Origin: Flavobacterium sp. MC2016-06
GTDB taxonomy: Bacteria; Bacteroidota; Bacteroidia; Flavobacteriales; Flavobacteriaceae
DNA length: 64,000 nt
Direction of reading: 5' to 3'
NCBI RefSeq assembly: GCF_009711165.2
Contig: NZ_WMID02000017.1
Coordinates: 1 to 64,000 of the forward strand
In this document: piece by piece, positions 8,132 to 15,643 of the stretch
Position numbering within the stretch: the stretch's first letter is position 1
Layout of the letters: each line of letters starts with the position of its first letter
The notes under the pieces: generated by a model
Databases searched by the model: none
What the model saw: the letters and a program-made list of their open reading frames with translations, nothing else
Told to the model about the DNA's origin: nothing
Position numbers and translations under genes: made by a program

Positions 8132-8764
8132 ATGAAATTAATAGATGCTCTAAAATGGCGTTATGCTGCCAAAAAAATGAACGGCGAAGTTGTACCGCAG
8201 GAAAAAATCGATTATATCCTTGAAGCTGCTAGATTAGCGCCCTCTTCATCTGGTTTACAGCCTTATAAAATTTTTGTAATTTCTAATAAAGAATTACAAG
8301 AAAAAATTAAATCGGTTGGTTTTGACCAAAGCCAAATTACAGATGCTTCTCATGTATTGGTTTTTGCTTCTTGGGACGGATATTCTCTAGAAAAAATCGA
8401 CGCTGTATTTAATAGAACTACTGCCGAAAGAGGTATTCCTGCAACTGCAATGGACGAGTACAAAAACAGACTTTGGGGAATGTACGAACCACTAGGTCAA
8501 GAATGGCATGCCAATCACGCAGCAAAACAAGCTTATATTTCATTTGGTATCGCACTCGCTGCAGCTGCAGAGCAAAATGTAGATGCTACTCCAATGGAAG
8601 GTTTTGTTCCTGCAGAAGTAGATAAATTATTAGGTTTAAACGAACTTGGTCTTAAGAGTACACTAATCTTAACACTTGGTTACAGAGACGAACCAAATGA
8701 CTGGCTGGTAAATCTTAAAAAAGTAAGAACTCCAGAAAATGAGTTTATTACAGAAATAAAATAA
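8132..8764 (+). CDS. Nitroreductase-family NAD(P)H-dependent FMN oxidoreductase
   Basis: From the ATG at 8132 the protein has 210 residues and begins MKLIDALKWRYAAKKMNG. The family motif ARLAPSSSGLQPYKIFVI forms the FMN phosphate site, and a C-terminal LILTLGYRDEPND completes the fold. The longer frame beginning at the TTG 8099 is rejected because that codon lies inside the -7 promoter element. Such enzymes reduce nitro compounds, quinones and other electrophiles with two electrons. Divergent from the HxlR regulator, which probably controls it. Confidence 0.85.
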   Translation: MKLIDALKWRYAAKKMNGEVVPQEKIDYILEAARLAPSSSGLQPYKIFVISNKELQEKIKSVGFDQSQITDASHVLVFASWDGYSLEKIDAVFNRTTAERGIPATAMDEYKNRLWGMYEPLGQEWHANHAAKQAYISFGIALAAAAEQNVDATPMEGFVPAEVDKLLGLNELGLKSTLILTLGYRDEPNDWLVNLKKVRTPENEFITEIK

Positions 8765-8792
8765 GACATTAGTCTCTATTTCTTAAAACAAC

Positions 8793-8826
8793 AAACCCCT
8801 CTAAACTTAAGGTTTTAGAGGGGTTT
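8793..8826. terminator. Bidirectional intrinsic terminator
   Basis: Perfect 13-bp stem AAACCCCTCTAAA (8793-8805) with complement at 8814-8826, between convergent genes ending at 8764 and 8864. Confidence 0.88.
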
Positions 8827-8863
8827 ATTATATAAAATTAAAACAGTTTTTATTAAAAAGAAC

Positions 8864-10078
8864 TTATATTTTGATAGTATTCAATACTGTACTTTTTAAT
8901 CTGTATTTATTAAAAATCACAAAAAGAATACTCACAATTACAAGTAAGGAAAGATCGGCAACACCAAGTAACACTTGACTTTTTACTTCAAATAAATTGG
9001 CAAATCCATAACTAAAAACAGAACTCGTCATATACATTACACCGCCTGTAAGACCGCTTGCGATACCTGCATTTTTAGAAAAACGGCTCAAACAATAGCC
9101 ATAAATATTATTAAAAATAAAGCCGCCACAAATATGAATCCCAATTATAAAACCTACCAAAGTATAAATACTAGTTCCTAATGAAGCAGTAGAAATCATA
9201 AGCACAATAAGACTAATTTGTATACCAAATGCAATTCCCACTTTCTTACCCAAAGGTTTTTTAATCAATGATTTTGCAATGATTCCGCCAGTCATTAATG
9301 AAAAACCAGACAGTAAAGAACTATATCCTGTAGTAATAGCAGAATAGCCAAGAACACGTTCTATAATAAAAGGACTTGACAAACTAAAGATCACAACGAC
9401 ACCAAAACAAATCCCGATAATTAATAAACCCAGCGTAAAATCGGCAGTTTTAAGCATGCCTTTATACGTTTCAGCAATTAAATTCAGTTTAAAAGGATGA
9501 TAATGTTTTAAGGATTCACCGCTGTAAATAAGTTCTAAAATCAGAAAAAGTAATGATAAAACGCCAAGGAAATAAAAGTTAGATCTCCAGCCAAAACTAT
9601 TTTGCAGATAACCGCCTAAAAATGGCGCCATAATAGGCGCGCATGCCCAGATAATGGAAAATAAACTGATATAACCTTTGAGTTTTTCGCCCGAAAAAAG
9701 GTCAACAAAATAAGCTCGTTTTCCCACAACAATAAGCGCAATTGTAATACCCTGGATAATACGCATAGCATATATTACATAAATATTAGGCACTGCTGCA
9801 ATAACAAAACTCGTTAGAGAAAATAAAGCAAGCGATGCGAGACCTATTTTATAACGTCCGAAACTGTCTAATATACTTCCAATAAAAAACTGGCTGATTC
9901 CAACACTAAACATAAATAATACTAAGGAAAGCTGTACAGCCGATGCCGAAACATGCAGATCGTTTGCCATTGCCGGCAATGACGGTAGATAAATATCTGT
10001 TGCAAAACCCGATAATGGAATTAATGCAAAGGCTAGTATAGTGCTAAAGCCTTTATGGTCTTCTTTTAAAATTTTCAT
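8864..10078 (-). CDS. MFS multidrug exporter, Bcr/CflA type
   Basis: 404 residues with about twelve hydrophobic segments. The N-terminus PLSGFATDIYLPSLPAMAND is the hallmark of Bcr/CflA drug:proton antiporters, followed by the motif A region LDSFGRYKIGL. The family exports bicyclomycin, chloramphenicol or related compounds at the inner membrane; substrate here is unknown. A TetR gene lies upstream on the same strand, and a perfect palindrome between them matches one before the tetR gene, so this exporter is very likely repressed by that TetR. Confidence 0.88.
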   Translation of the reverse strand: MKILKEDHKGFSTILAFALIPLSGFATDIYLPSLPAMANDLHVSASAVQLSLVLFMFSVGISQFFIGSILDSFGRYKIGLASLALFSLTSFVIAAVPNIYVIYAMRIIQGITIALIVVGKRAYFVDLFSGEKLKGYISLFSIIWACAPIMAPFLGGYLQNSFGWRSNFYFLGVLSLLFLILELIYSGESLKHYHPFKLNLIAETYKGMLKTADFTLGLLIIGICFGVVVIFSLSSPFIIERVLGYSAITTGYSSLLSGFSLMTGGIIAKSLIKKPLGKKVGIAFGIQISLIVLMISTASLGTSIYTLVGFIIGIHICGGFIFNNIYGYCLSRFSKNAGIASGLTGGVMYMTSSVFSYGFANLFEVKSQVLLGVADLSLLVIVSILFVIFNKYRLKSTVLNTIKI

Positions 10079-10218
10079 TTTTTTTTCTTTTATAAATTAT
10101 TCTCTGTGTGGTTCATCAGAAACATTTTTCTATGCTGCGAAACTCACTAAATGTTCTTCGCATCCTGTTTTTACTGATGGATTGTTATTAAATTAAATAG
10201 TTAAACTCATACTTAAAA

Positions 10219-10232
10219 AGACCGAACGGTCT
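10219..10232. promoter_or_regulatory. TetR operator upstream of the MFS exporter
   Basis: AGACCGAACGGTCT has perfect 6-bp arms AGACCG/CGGTCT. The same arms occur at 10862-10875 in front of the tetR gene. Confidence 0.82.
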
Positions 10233-10254
10233 AAAAATTTGTAAAAAAAATAGT

Positions 10255-10833
10255 TTATAAAACATATTTTTTAAAATCCTTTCTTATGCTTTCTAAAACA
10301 AGAATCATTTGCTGATTTCCAACTAATTTTCCACATAAAATAGCGCCTTCAATCATTGCAAAAACTTTGATACTAAATTGTTCGGGATCTATTTCTGACG
10401 ATAATTCTTTCGTAGTAATACCATCTTCTATTATAGTAAAAAATCTTCTTTGAGCAGAATATACCGCTTTTTTCACAAGTTCTTTCATACCAGAGTTTGT
10501 ATCATCGGCCTCAGATCCAAAATTCAATATAGGACAGCCGTCCATCATGCTTTCATCATTTTGGTAAACATCCAACAAATTAAAAAGCTTTTCCTGAGCC
10601 GATTTCCCTTGAGATACTGCTAAGTCTAATTTATTGGCCAATCGCTGTCTTAAATATAAAAAAGCCTCCATACAAATCTCCTCTTTGCTCTCAAAATTGC
10701 CATAGATTCCGCCTTTAGCCAGTTTTGTAGCTTCCATAATATCACTCATAGAAGTACCAGCCATCCCTTTTTTATTGATAATAGGTGCCGATTTTTCTAT
10801 AATAAATTGTCTTGTACGTTCTGCTTTGCTCAT
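10255..10833 (-). CDS. TetR family repressor of the MFS exporter
   Basis: 192 residues from the ATG at 10833 (MSKAERTRQFIIEKSAPIIN). The helix-turn-helix region reads SDIMEATKLAKGGIYGNFES, very like the AcrR/NemR branch. The longer frame starting at TTG 10857 is rejected because that codon overlaps the TATATTTG promoter element. Two palindromes with identical arms, one over its own promoter and one before the exporter, indicate autorepression and control of the exporter (inference from position and sequence). Cysteines are present in the C-terminal domain, but a sensing role cannot be claimed. Confidence 0.88.
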   Translation of the reverse strand: MSKAERTRQFIIEKSAPIINKKGMAGTSMSDIMEATKLAKGGIYGNFESKEEICMEAFLYLRQRLANKLDLAVSQGKSAQEKLFNLLDVYQNDESMMDGCPILNFGSEADDTNSGMKELVKKAVYSAQRRFFTIIEDGITTKELSSEIDPEQFSIKVFAMIEGAILCGKLVGNQQMILVLESIRKDFKKYVL

Positions 10834-10854
10834 GATCTTCTCATTTTGACATCG

Positions 10855-10875
10855 CAAATATAGACCGATCGGTCT
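10855..10875 (-). promoter_or_regulatory. tetR promoter -7 element overlapped by TetR operator
   Basis: Minus strand TATATTTG (10862-10855) is the -7 element; the palindrome AGACCGATCGGTCT occupies 10862-10875, touching it directly, as expected for an autorepressor. Confidence 0.82.
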
Positions 10876-10968
10876 TAATTAGCAATTATTTTAACTTTTT
10901 ATTTTAAAATAAGGCTTTTAATCTTCATTCAAAATAAACATATAACTATTTTAGATTCTTTTTCTAAC

Positions 10969-10976
10969 TACCTTTG
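10969..10976 (+). promoter_or_regulatory. -7 element of the AraC-family gene
   Basis: TACCTTTG matches TAnnTTTG, 35 nt before the ATG at 11012. The operator at 10862-10875 lies about 100 bp upstream in the same divergent gap. Confidence 0.6.
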
Positions 10977-11011
10977 TACTCTATTTACGAAATAATTACT
11001 CCAAAAAAAAT

Positions 11012-11869
11012 ATGCTTTCCTTATCAAATTTGGCTGTAGAAAAAGAAATAAAGAATTCTTTCTCAATTCATTTTTTTGAAGATAAAGAACATACCGAATT
11101 ATCAACTTACAGACTTACTTATAATAGAATAGTATTGATTGACTCTGGAATTGGAGAAGTAATAATAGACGGAGAAACCTTTACAATCTCCTCTTCTACA
11201 CTATTTTTAATTGCAAAAGGACAGCTTATTAGTTTTAAACCCAATTCAAAATTTACAGGATATGAACTCAGCTTTGGCGACTGCTTTTGGGAAAGAACAC
11301 CTTCAAGCGCTAATAACTGTAAAGCTGTTTTATTCAACAATGCATCTGCAAACCAAACAATTCCATTAGAAAAAGAAGATTGCCGCGAACTCAATTCAAT
11401 TTTTAAATTCTTATCGTTTGAATTTAATAAACAGGAATACATCAACCAGCTCGATGCAATGGCCGCTTATCTGAAAATTATCATGATAAAAATTGCCAAT
11501 GTAAATCATTCACTTTCAAAAGGTTTTGACAGTTATGAAAATCAGGTTTATGCGCAGTTTTTACAATTAATCAGCAAAAATTATAAAACTTCACGCGAAG
11601 TAGTAGACTATGCCAATATTTTAGGAATTTCTGCCCGAAAATTAACCGATTTATCCAAACGCTGCAGTGATAGAGGCGCTAAGGAATTAATAAACGGGCA
11701 AATTATAGCTGAGGCAAAACGATCTTTACAGTTTACCTCAAATCCTATAAAAGAAATTGCTTTTCAGCTGAATTTTGCTTCTCCAGATCAATTCAGTCAT
11801 TTTTTCAAAAAGAATACTCAAGTTTCTCCAAATGATTATCGGGCACTTTTCTTAAACATTGGAGTTTAA
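11012..11869 (+). CDS. AraC family transcriptional regulator
   Basis: 285 residues. A cupin-like sensing half (residues 1-165) is followed by two helix-turn-helix motifs typical of the AraC/XylS domain: LGISARKLTDLSKRCSDRGA and IKEIAFQLNFASPDQFSHFF, then the conserved SPNDYR end. It is divergent from the TetR gene and 98 bp upstream of an HD-domain gene, its most likely target. Inducer unknown. Confidence 0.87.
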   Translation: MLSLSNLAVEKEIKNSFSIHFFEDKEHTELSTYRLTYNRIVLIDSGIGEVIIDGETFTISSSTLFLIAKGQLISFKPNSKFTGYELSFGDCFWERTPSSANNCKAVLFNNASANQTIPLEKEDCRELNSIFKFLSFEFNKQEYINQLDAMAAYLKIIMIKIANVNHSLSKGFDSYENQVYAQFLQLISKNYKTSREVVDYANILGISARKLTDLSKRCSDRGAKELINGQIIAEAKRSLQFTSNPIKEIAFQLNFASPDQFSHFFKKNTQVSPNDYRALFLNIGV

Positions 11870-11944
11870 TTCTTTTAAAATAATACTGTAGTTTTTGACA
11901 TGTGTTTAACGGAATTTAGCATTTCGAGAGCCTTATGACAGTGA

Positions 11945-11952
11945 TACCTTTG
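11945..11952 (+). promoter_or_regulatory. -7 element of the HD-domain gene
   Basis: TACCTTTG lies 15 nt before the ATG at 11968 and inside the longer reading frame beginning at 11935, which excludes that longer start. Confidence 0.65.
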
Positions 11953-11967
11953 AAAAAACAAATTATC

Positions 11968-12618
11968 ATGTCTATACAAAAATTAAAAACAGTTGCAGGA
12001 ATAATCATTCCCGACAGTGCTATCGCACATCAGGCTACAGAACTTTTATTAGAACACGGAACTGAGTTTATCTACAATCACTCTTTGCGTGTGTTTCTAT
12101 TTTCTTCCTTAAATGGAAAAAGAAAACAACTGCAATACGATCCCGAATTGTTGTATGTTGCTTCGGTTTTTCACGATTTGGGTTTAACCAAACACTACAG
12201 CAGCGCAGATCTTCGTTTTGAAGTTGACGGCGCCAATGCCGCACGTGATTTCCTAAAAAACCACGGACTCCCAAAAGAATCGCTGCAATTGGTTTGGGAT
12301 ACTATCGCACTGCATACTACTATAGGAATTGCAGAACATAAAGAACCCGAAGTTGCATTGATGTATTCTGGAGTTGGCTTAGATGTTATGGGCGAAGGTT
12401 ATGAACATCTGAGCGATGAAAACAGAATTGCCATTTTAGATGCATTTCCTCGTAATGATTTCAAGAAAAACATTATTCCAACTTTTTTTAGTGGTTTTGA
12501 ACATAAAACGGAAACTACTTTTGGAAACATAAAAGCAGACGTTTGTGCCTATATGATTCCAAATTTTCATCGTAAAAACTTCTGCGATTGCATTTTACAT
12601 TCACCTTGGAAAGAATAA
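11968..12618 (+). CDS. HD-domain metal-dependent hydrolase, cyanamide hydratase-like
   Basis: 216 residues from the ATG at 11968 (MSIQKLKTVAGIIIPDSAIA). Motifs: NHSLRVFLF giving the first histidine, FHDLGLT the HD pair, and WDTIALHT a later histidine, in the order of the HD superfamily. The spacing and the FExDGAxxAxxFL segment resemble cyanamide hydratase and related small-molecule HD hydrolases more than nucleotide phosphohydrolases; the substrate is a guess. It follows the AraC gene and has its own promoter. Confidence 0.8.
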   Translation: MSIQKLKTVAGIIIPDSAIAHQATELLLEHGTEFIYNHSLRVFLFSSLNGKRKQLQYDPELLYVASVFHDLGLTKHYSSADLRFEVDGANAARDFLKNHGLPKESLQLVWDTIALHTTIGIAEHKEPEVALMYSGVGLDVMGEGYEHLSDENRIAILDAFPRNDFKKNIIPTFFSGFEHKTETTFGNIKADVCAYMIPNFHRKNFCDCILHSPWKE

Positions 12619-12639
12619 TAAGATTTATACTGGATCTGA

Positions 12640-12745
12640 TTTTTTCAACATATAGAAACACACATATAGAACTATGGGAAAGAAATGTATTTCTATTTTA
12701 CATCCTTCATTTAAAAAAAATCTATGTTTCTATGTGTTGAAAAAA
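12640..12745. repeat. Intergenic long inverted repeat, family A
   Basis: Arms of 21 bp at 12640-12660 and 12725-12745 match at 20 positions (core CAACAYATAGAAACA). A related element lies at 14291-14433 and a fragment near 52288. It may form a long hairpin 3' of the HD gene. Confidence 0.8.
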
Positions 12746-12816
12746 TTGCACCGAACCGATTATAAGTACGAAAACAACCTCTAAATAATCAAAAAGTAAT
12801 GTGTTTAATGTATTTT

Positions 12817-12824
12817 TACTTTTG
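12817..12824 (+). promoter_or_regulatory. -7 element of the Crp/Fnr-family gene
   Basis: TACTTTTG lies 15 nt before the ATG at 12840 and inside the longer GTG-initiated frame from 12801, which excludes that start. Confidence 0.65.
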
Positions 12825-12839
12825 ATTAAAGCTATAATA

Positions 12840-13418
12840 ATGGAGCCCAAAACGATTTTAAAAGAACATGTTTCGAAAATTGCGACTTTGACAGAGGAAC
12901 AATTTGATTATTTCTTTTCGCATTTTAAATTCGAATCTTTTAAGAAAGGACAAAGCATTATTAGTGAAGGTCAAGAAGTTGATAAAGAATATTTTGTACT
13001 CTCGGGCTGTCTAAAAACTTTCTTTGTAAACGATGAGATAAAAATGTACATCTTACAGTTTGCCATGCCAACTTGGTGGGCGTCTGATTATGCGGCGCTT
13101 TATAATAAAACAAAAGCAACTATTAATGTCGATTGCATTTCTGACGTTGAACTGCTTTCGCTCTCTAACAGCGACCGCGAGAAAATCTGCAGCGAATTAC
13201 ATCAAGCAGAACATTTTTTTAGATGGAGAACCAATCGAGGTTATGTTGCCACCCAAAAAAGACTGCTTTCTTTTATGAATAATGACACCAAAACAAGATA
13301 CGAAGAACTTCTTACACTCTACCCTGCTCTTTATAATATAGTTCCTAAACATTTAATTGCGGCTTATCTTGGTGTTTCTAGAGAAACGTTGAGCCGGCTT
13401 TATAATGCTTCGAAATAG
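12840..13418 (+). CDS. Crp/Fnr family transcriptional regulator
   Basis: 192 residues from the ATG at 12840. A cyclic-nucleotide-binding-like beta-roll covers about residues 20-120 (FKKGQSIISEGQEVDKEYFV), and a C-terminal helix-turn-helix ends the protein (AAYLGVSRETLSRLYN). The nucleotide-contact signature of true Crp is not evident, as is usual in Bacteroidota members. A GTGAT-N4-ATCAC palindrome lies in front of the next gene, yceI, at an activating distance, making yceI a likely target (inference). Confidence 0.86.
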   Translation: MEPKTILKEHVSKIATLTEEQFDYFFSHFKFESFKKGQSIISEGQEVDKEYFVLSGCLKTFFVNDEIKMYILQFAMPTWWASDYAALYNKTKATINVDCISDVELLSLSNSDREKICSELHQAEHFFRWRTNRGYVATQKRLLSFMNNDTKTRYEELLTLYPALYNIVPKHLIAAYLGVSRETLSRLYNASK

Positions 13419-13431
13419 TCTTTTTACGAAT

Positions 13432-13476
13432 GTGATCTACATCACGTAACCAATTTTCTTTATCGCCATTACTTTG
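13432..13476 (+). promoter_or_regulatory. yceI promoter with Crp/Fnr-type palindrome
   Basis: GTGATCTACATCAC (13432-13445) is a perfect 5-4-5 palindrome of the Crp/Fnr type. TTACTTTG (13469-13476) is one base off TAnnTTTG. If transcription starts near 13482, the palindrome is centred at about -43, close to the class II activation position. Confidence 0.65.
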
Positions 13477-13512
13477 TACTATAAATTAATAACAATTTAA
13501 AAGTATAAAATA

Positions 13513-14046
13513 ATGGAAACTCAAAATTTTAAAATTTCAAACGCTCAAAGTAATGTAAACTGGATTGGTAAAAAAGTAACTGGTGAGCATAACGGAACAA
13601 TTAACATTGCAGAAGGAAACTTCACTTTTACAAACGGTAACCTTTCTGGCGGCAATGTTGTTATAGACACTACTTCTATCGTAATTCTAGACGTTACAGA
13701 TCCAGCAACAAACCAACAATTTGCAGGACATCTAGCTTCTGATGATTTTTTCTCTATAGAAAAATTCCACACAGCATCTTTAGACATTACTGCTGTAACA
13801 AAACAATCTGCAGCTAACTATTTTGTTGAAGGCAACCTTACTATTAAAGCAATTACACATCCTGTTAGTTTTAAATTAGAAGTAAAAACCAATGAAGATC
13901 AACTTAAAGCTTCTGGTAAAATTATCATTGATCGTACTAAATACGATATGAAATTCCGTTCTGGAAATTTCTTTATCAATCTTGGAGACACTCTTATCTA
14001 CAACGAGTTTGAACTAGACGTAAACCTTACAGCACAACTTGCTTAA
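13513..14046 (+). CDS. YceI family protein (lipocalin-like, cytoplasmic form)
   Basis: 177 residues. The domain starts at once (KISNAQSNVNWIGKKVTGEH) and contains the family marks GHLASDDFFSIEKFHTASL and FRSGNFFINLGDTLIYNEFE. No signal peptide is present, unlike many periplasmic YceI proteins. The fold binds polyisoprenoids or other amphiphiles; the role in stress is not settled. It is 12 bp upstream of a tautomerase gene, so the two are probably co-transcribed under Crp/Fnr control. Confidence 0.88.
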   Translation: METQNFKISNAQSNVNWIGKKVTGEHNGTINIAEGNFTFTNGNLSGGNVVIDTTSIVILDVTDPATNQQFAGHLASDDFFSIEKFHTASLDITAVTKQSAANYFVEGNLTIKAITHPVSFKLEVKTNEDQLKASGKIIIDRTKYDMKFRSGNFFINLGDTLIYNEFELDVNLTAQLA

Positions 14047-14058
14047 TATCTAGAAATC

Positions 14059-14277
14059 ATGCCATACGTAAAAATAGAAGTCACACGCGAAGGCGTTACA
14101 AGACAGCAAAAACAACAGCTTATTGCCGGCGTTACAAAACTTATTACTGATGTTTTAGACAAAGATCCTAACCTTACACATGTTGTAATTCAGGAAATAG
14201 AATTGGATGACTGGGGTTTTGCTGGTGAACAAGTTTCTGTATTGCGCGAAAAAGGCATTACAGCTCAAAAAAAATAA
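14059..14277 (+). CDS. 4-oxalocrotonate tautomerase family protein
   Basis: 72 residues, typical size for the family. After Met removal Pro is the N-terminal residue (MPYVKIEVTREG), which is the catalytic base. The conserved VTRQQKQQLIAGVTKLITDVL helix is present. It catalyses keto-enol tautomerisation in aromatic or haloalkane degradation, or has a promiscuous role. Twelve bp after yceI. Confidence 0.85.
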   Translation: MPYVKIEVTREGVTRQQKQQLIAGVTKLITDVLDKDPNLTHVVIQEIELDDWGFAGEQVSVLREKGITAQKK

Positions 14278-14290
14278 AGTAGAGATCTAA

Positions 14291-14433
14291 CTTTTTCAAC
14301 ACATAGAAACATAGTTTTTGTAAACTATAAAGGCATTTCACTTGCTGAAATACACATAACAATCTCTGTGAAAGAAATATATTTCTCTTTACTTTCTAAT
14401 TTTTTCAAATAAAGATCTATGTTTCTATGTGTT
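14291..14433. repeat. Intergenic long inverted repeat, family A
   Basis: A perfect 17-bp pair, AACACATAGAAACATAG at 14298-14314 and its complement at 14417-14433, forms the tips of an element related to the 12640-12745 repeat. Confidence 0.8.
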
Positions 14434-14485
14434 AAAATAAAATCATCCCGATTTACACACAACAATTAAAATAAAAATCATAAAA

Positions 14486-15226
14486 ATGAAAACAATAATA
14501 GTTACCGGTGCTTCTACCGGAATAGGAAAAGCAATCGCTCAGTTATTTTTAGAAAAAGGACACAATGTTGTCATTAACTCAGCCAACTTAAATAATCTTG
14601 AAAGTACTTACAAAGAATTAGGTCATCCTGATCAATTAGTAATGGTACATGGTGATATCAGTAATACTTCAACAGGAAAAGAATTGGTAAAAACTGCCGT
14701 AGAACGTTTTGGAAGTGTAGATGTTTTAGTTAATAATGCTGGAATTTTTGAACCGAAATTTTTTTTAGATGTTGAAGAAAAAGACCTTGATCGTTTTTTA
14801 AACATCAATCTTAAAGGGACTTTCTTTACGAGTCAAGCCGCTGTAAAACAAATGCTAAAACAAACTGAAGGTTCTATTATAAATATCGGAACTGTTTTGG
14901 TAGATCACGCCATTGACGGATTTCCTGCTACAGCACCAATTTCCAGCAAAGGCGGTATTCATGCTTTTACCAAACAGCTTGCTGCTGAATTTGGAAAAAA
15001 CAATATTCGTGTCAACGCAATTGCTCCCGGAATTATCAGAAGTCCGCTTCAGGCAAAAACTGGAGTTAACAATGCAGATTCATTAGCAGGTTTACACTTA
15101 CTAAATCGTATTGGTGAAACAAGCGATGTGGCTCAATTGGCGCTTTATCTGGCAGAAAGCAATTTTGTTACCGGAGAAATCATTAATTTAGATGGCGGAC
15201 ACGTTGCAGGTCACAGCATAAAATAA
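14486..15226 (+). CDS. SDR-family protein lacking the usual catalytic Tyr
   Basis: 246 residues with the Rossmann motif TGASTGIG (7-14), NNAG (83-86), and the C-terminal IRVNAIAPGIIRSP and VTGEIINLDGG segments of classical short-chain dehydrogenases. The active site is altered: the YxxxK motif reads PISSK, with Lys155 present but Pro151 where Tyr is expected, and the catalytic Ser position reads Thr136 (NIGT). It may be a reductase with another proton donor or a non-redox homologue. It starts an apparent operon with the next two genes. Confidence 0.8.
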   Translation: MKTIIVTGASTGIGKAIAQLFLEKGHNVVINSANLNNLESTYKELGHPDQLVMVHGDISNTSTGKELVKTAVERFGSVDVLVNNAGIFEPKFFLDVEEKDLDRFLNINLKGTFFTSQAAVKQMLKQTEGSIINIGTVLVDHAIDGFPATAPISSKGGIHAFTKQLAAEFGKNNIRVNAIAPGIIRSPLQAKTGVNNADSLAGLHLLNRIGETSDVAQLALYLAESNFVTGEIINLDGGHVAGHSIK

Positions 15227-15262
15227 TCAAGTTAAACTATTGTTGAATTTAAATTAGATACA

Positions 15263-15643
15263 ATGAACAGTTTTAGTACCAATGCAGCATTAATCACAAC
15301 TTTGCTTATGAATTACTTTAATGGAATTTATACGGGTGATGTTACGCTGCTAAAAAGTGTTTTTCATCCGCAGGCATTGGTTGCGGGAGACATTAACGGG
15401 ATGCCTTATTTTAAAACGTTAGATCAATACCTAGACGGAGTAAAAAATCGAAAAAGTCCGCAGGAGCTTGGAGAAGAGTTTAAAATGAAAATTATTTCTT
15501 TAGAAATTATCAATAATACAGCCATTGCAAAAACTCAGGTTCCGATATTAGGATTCAATTATTACGATCAGCTGAGCCTGGTAATTGTTGATACCAAATG
15601 GGTTATTGTAAACAAATTACTAACGAATGTAAAAGATAAGTGA
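15263..15643 (+). CDS. NTF2-like / putative lumazine-binding-fold small protein
   Basis: 126 residues, one SnoaL/NTF2-like domain: LLMNYFNGIYTGDVTLLKSV followed by FHPQALVAG, and later a KTLDQYLDGVKNRKSPQE segment as in PF12893-type proteins. No catalytic role can be assigned. It lies 36 bp after the SDR gene, and its stop codon overlaps the start of the nitronate monooxygenase gene, so it is probably part of the same transcript. Confidence 0.75.
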   Translation: MNSFSTNAALITTLLMNYFNGIYTGDVTLLKSVFHPQALVAGDINGMPYFKTLDQYLDGVKNRKSPQELGEEFKMKIISLEIINNTAIAKTQVPILGFNYYDQLSLVIVDTKWVIVNKLLTNVKDK

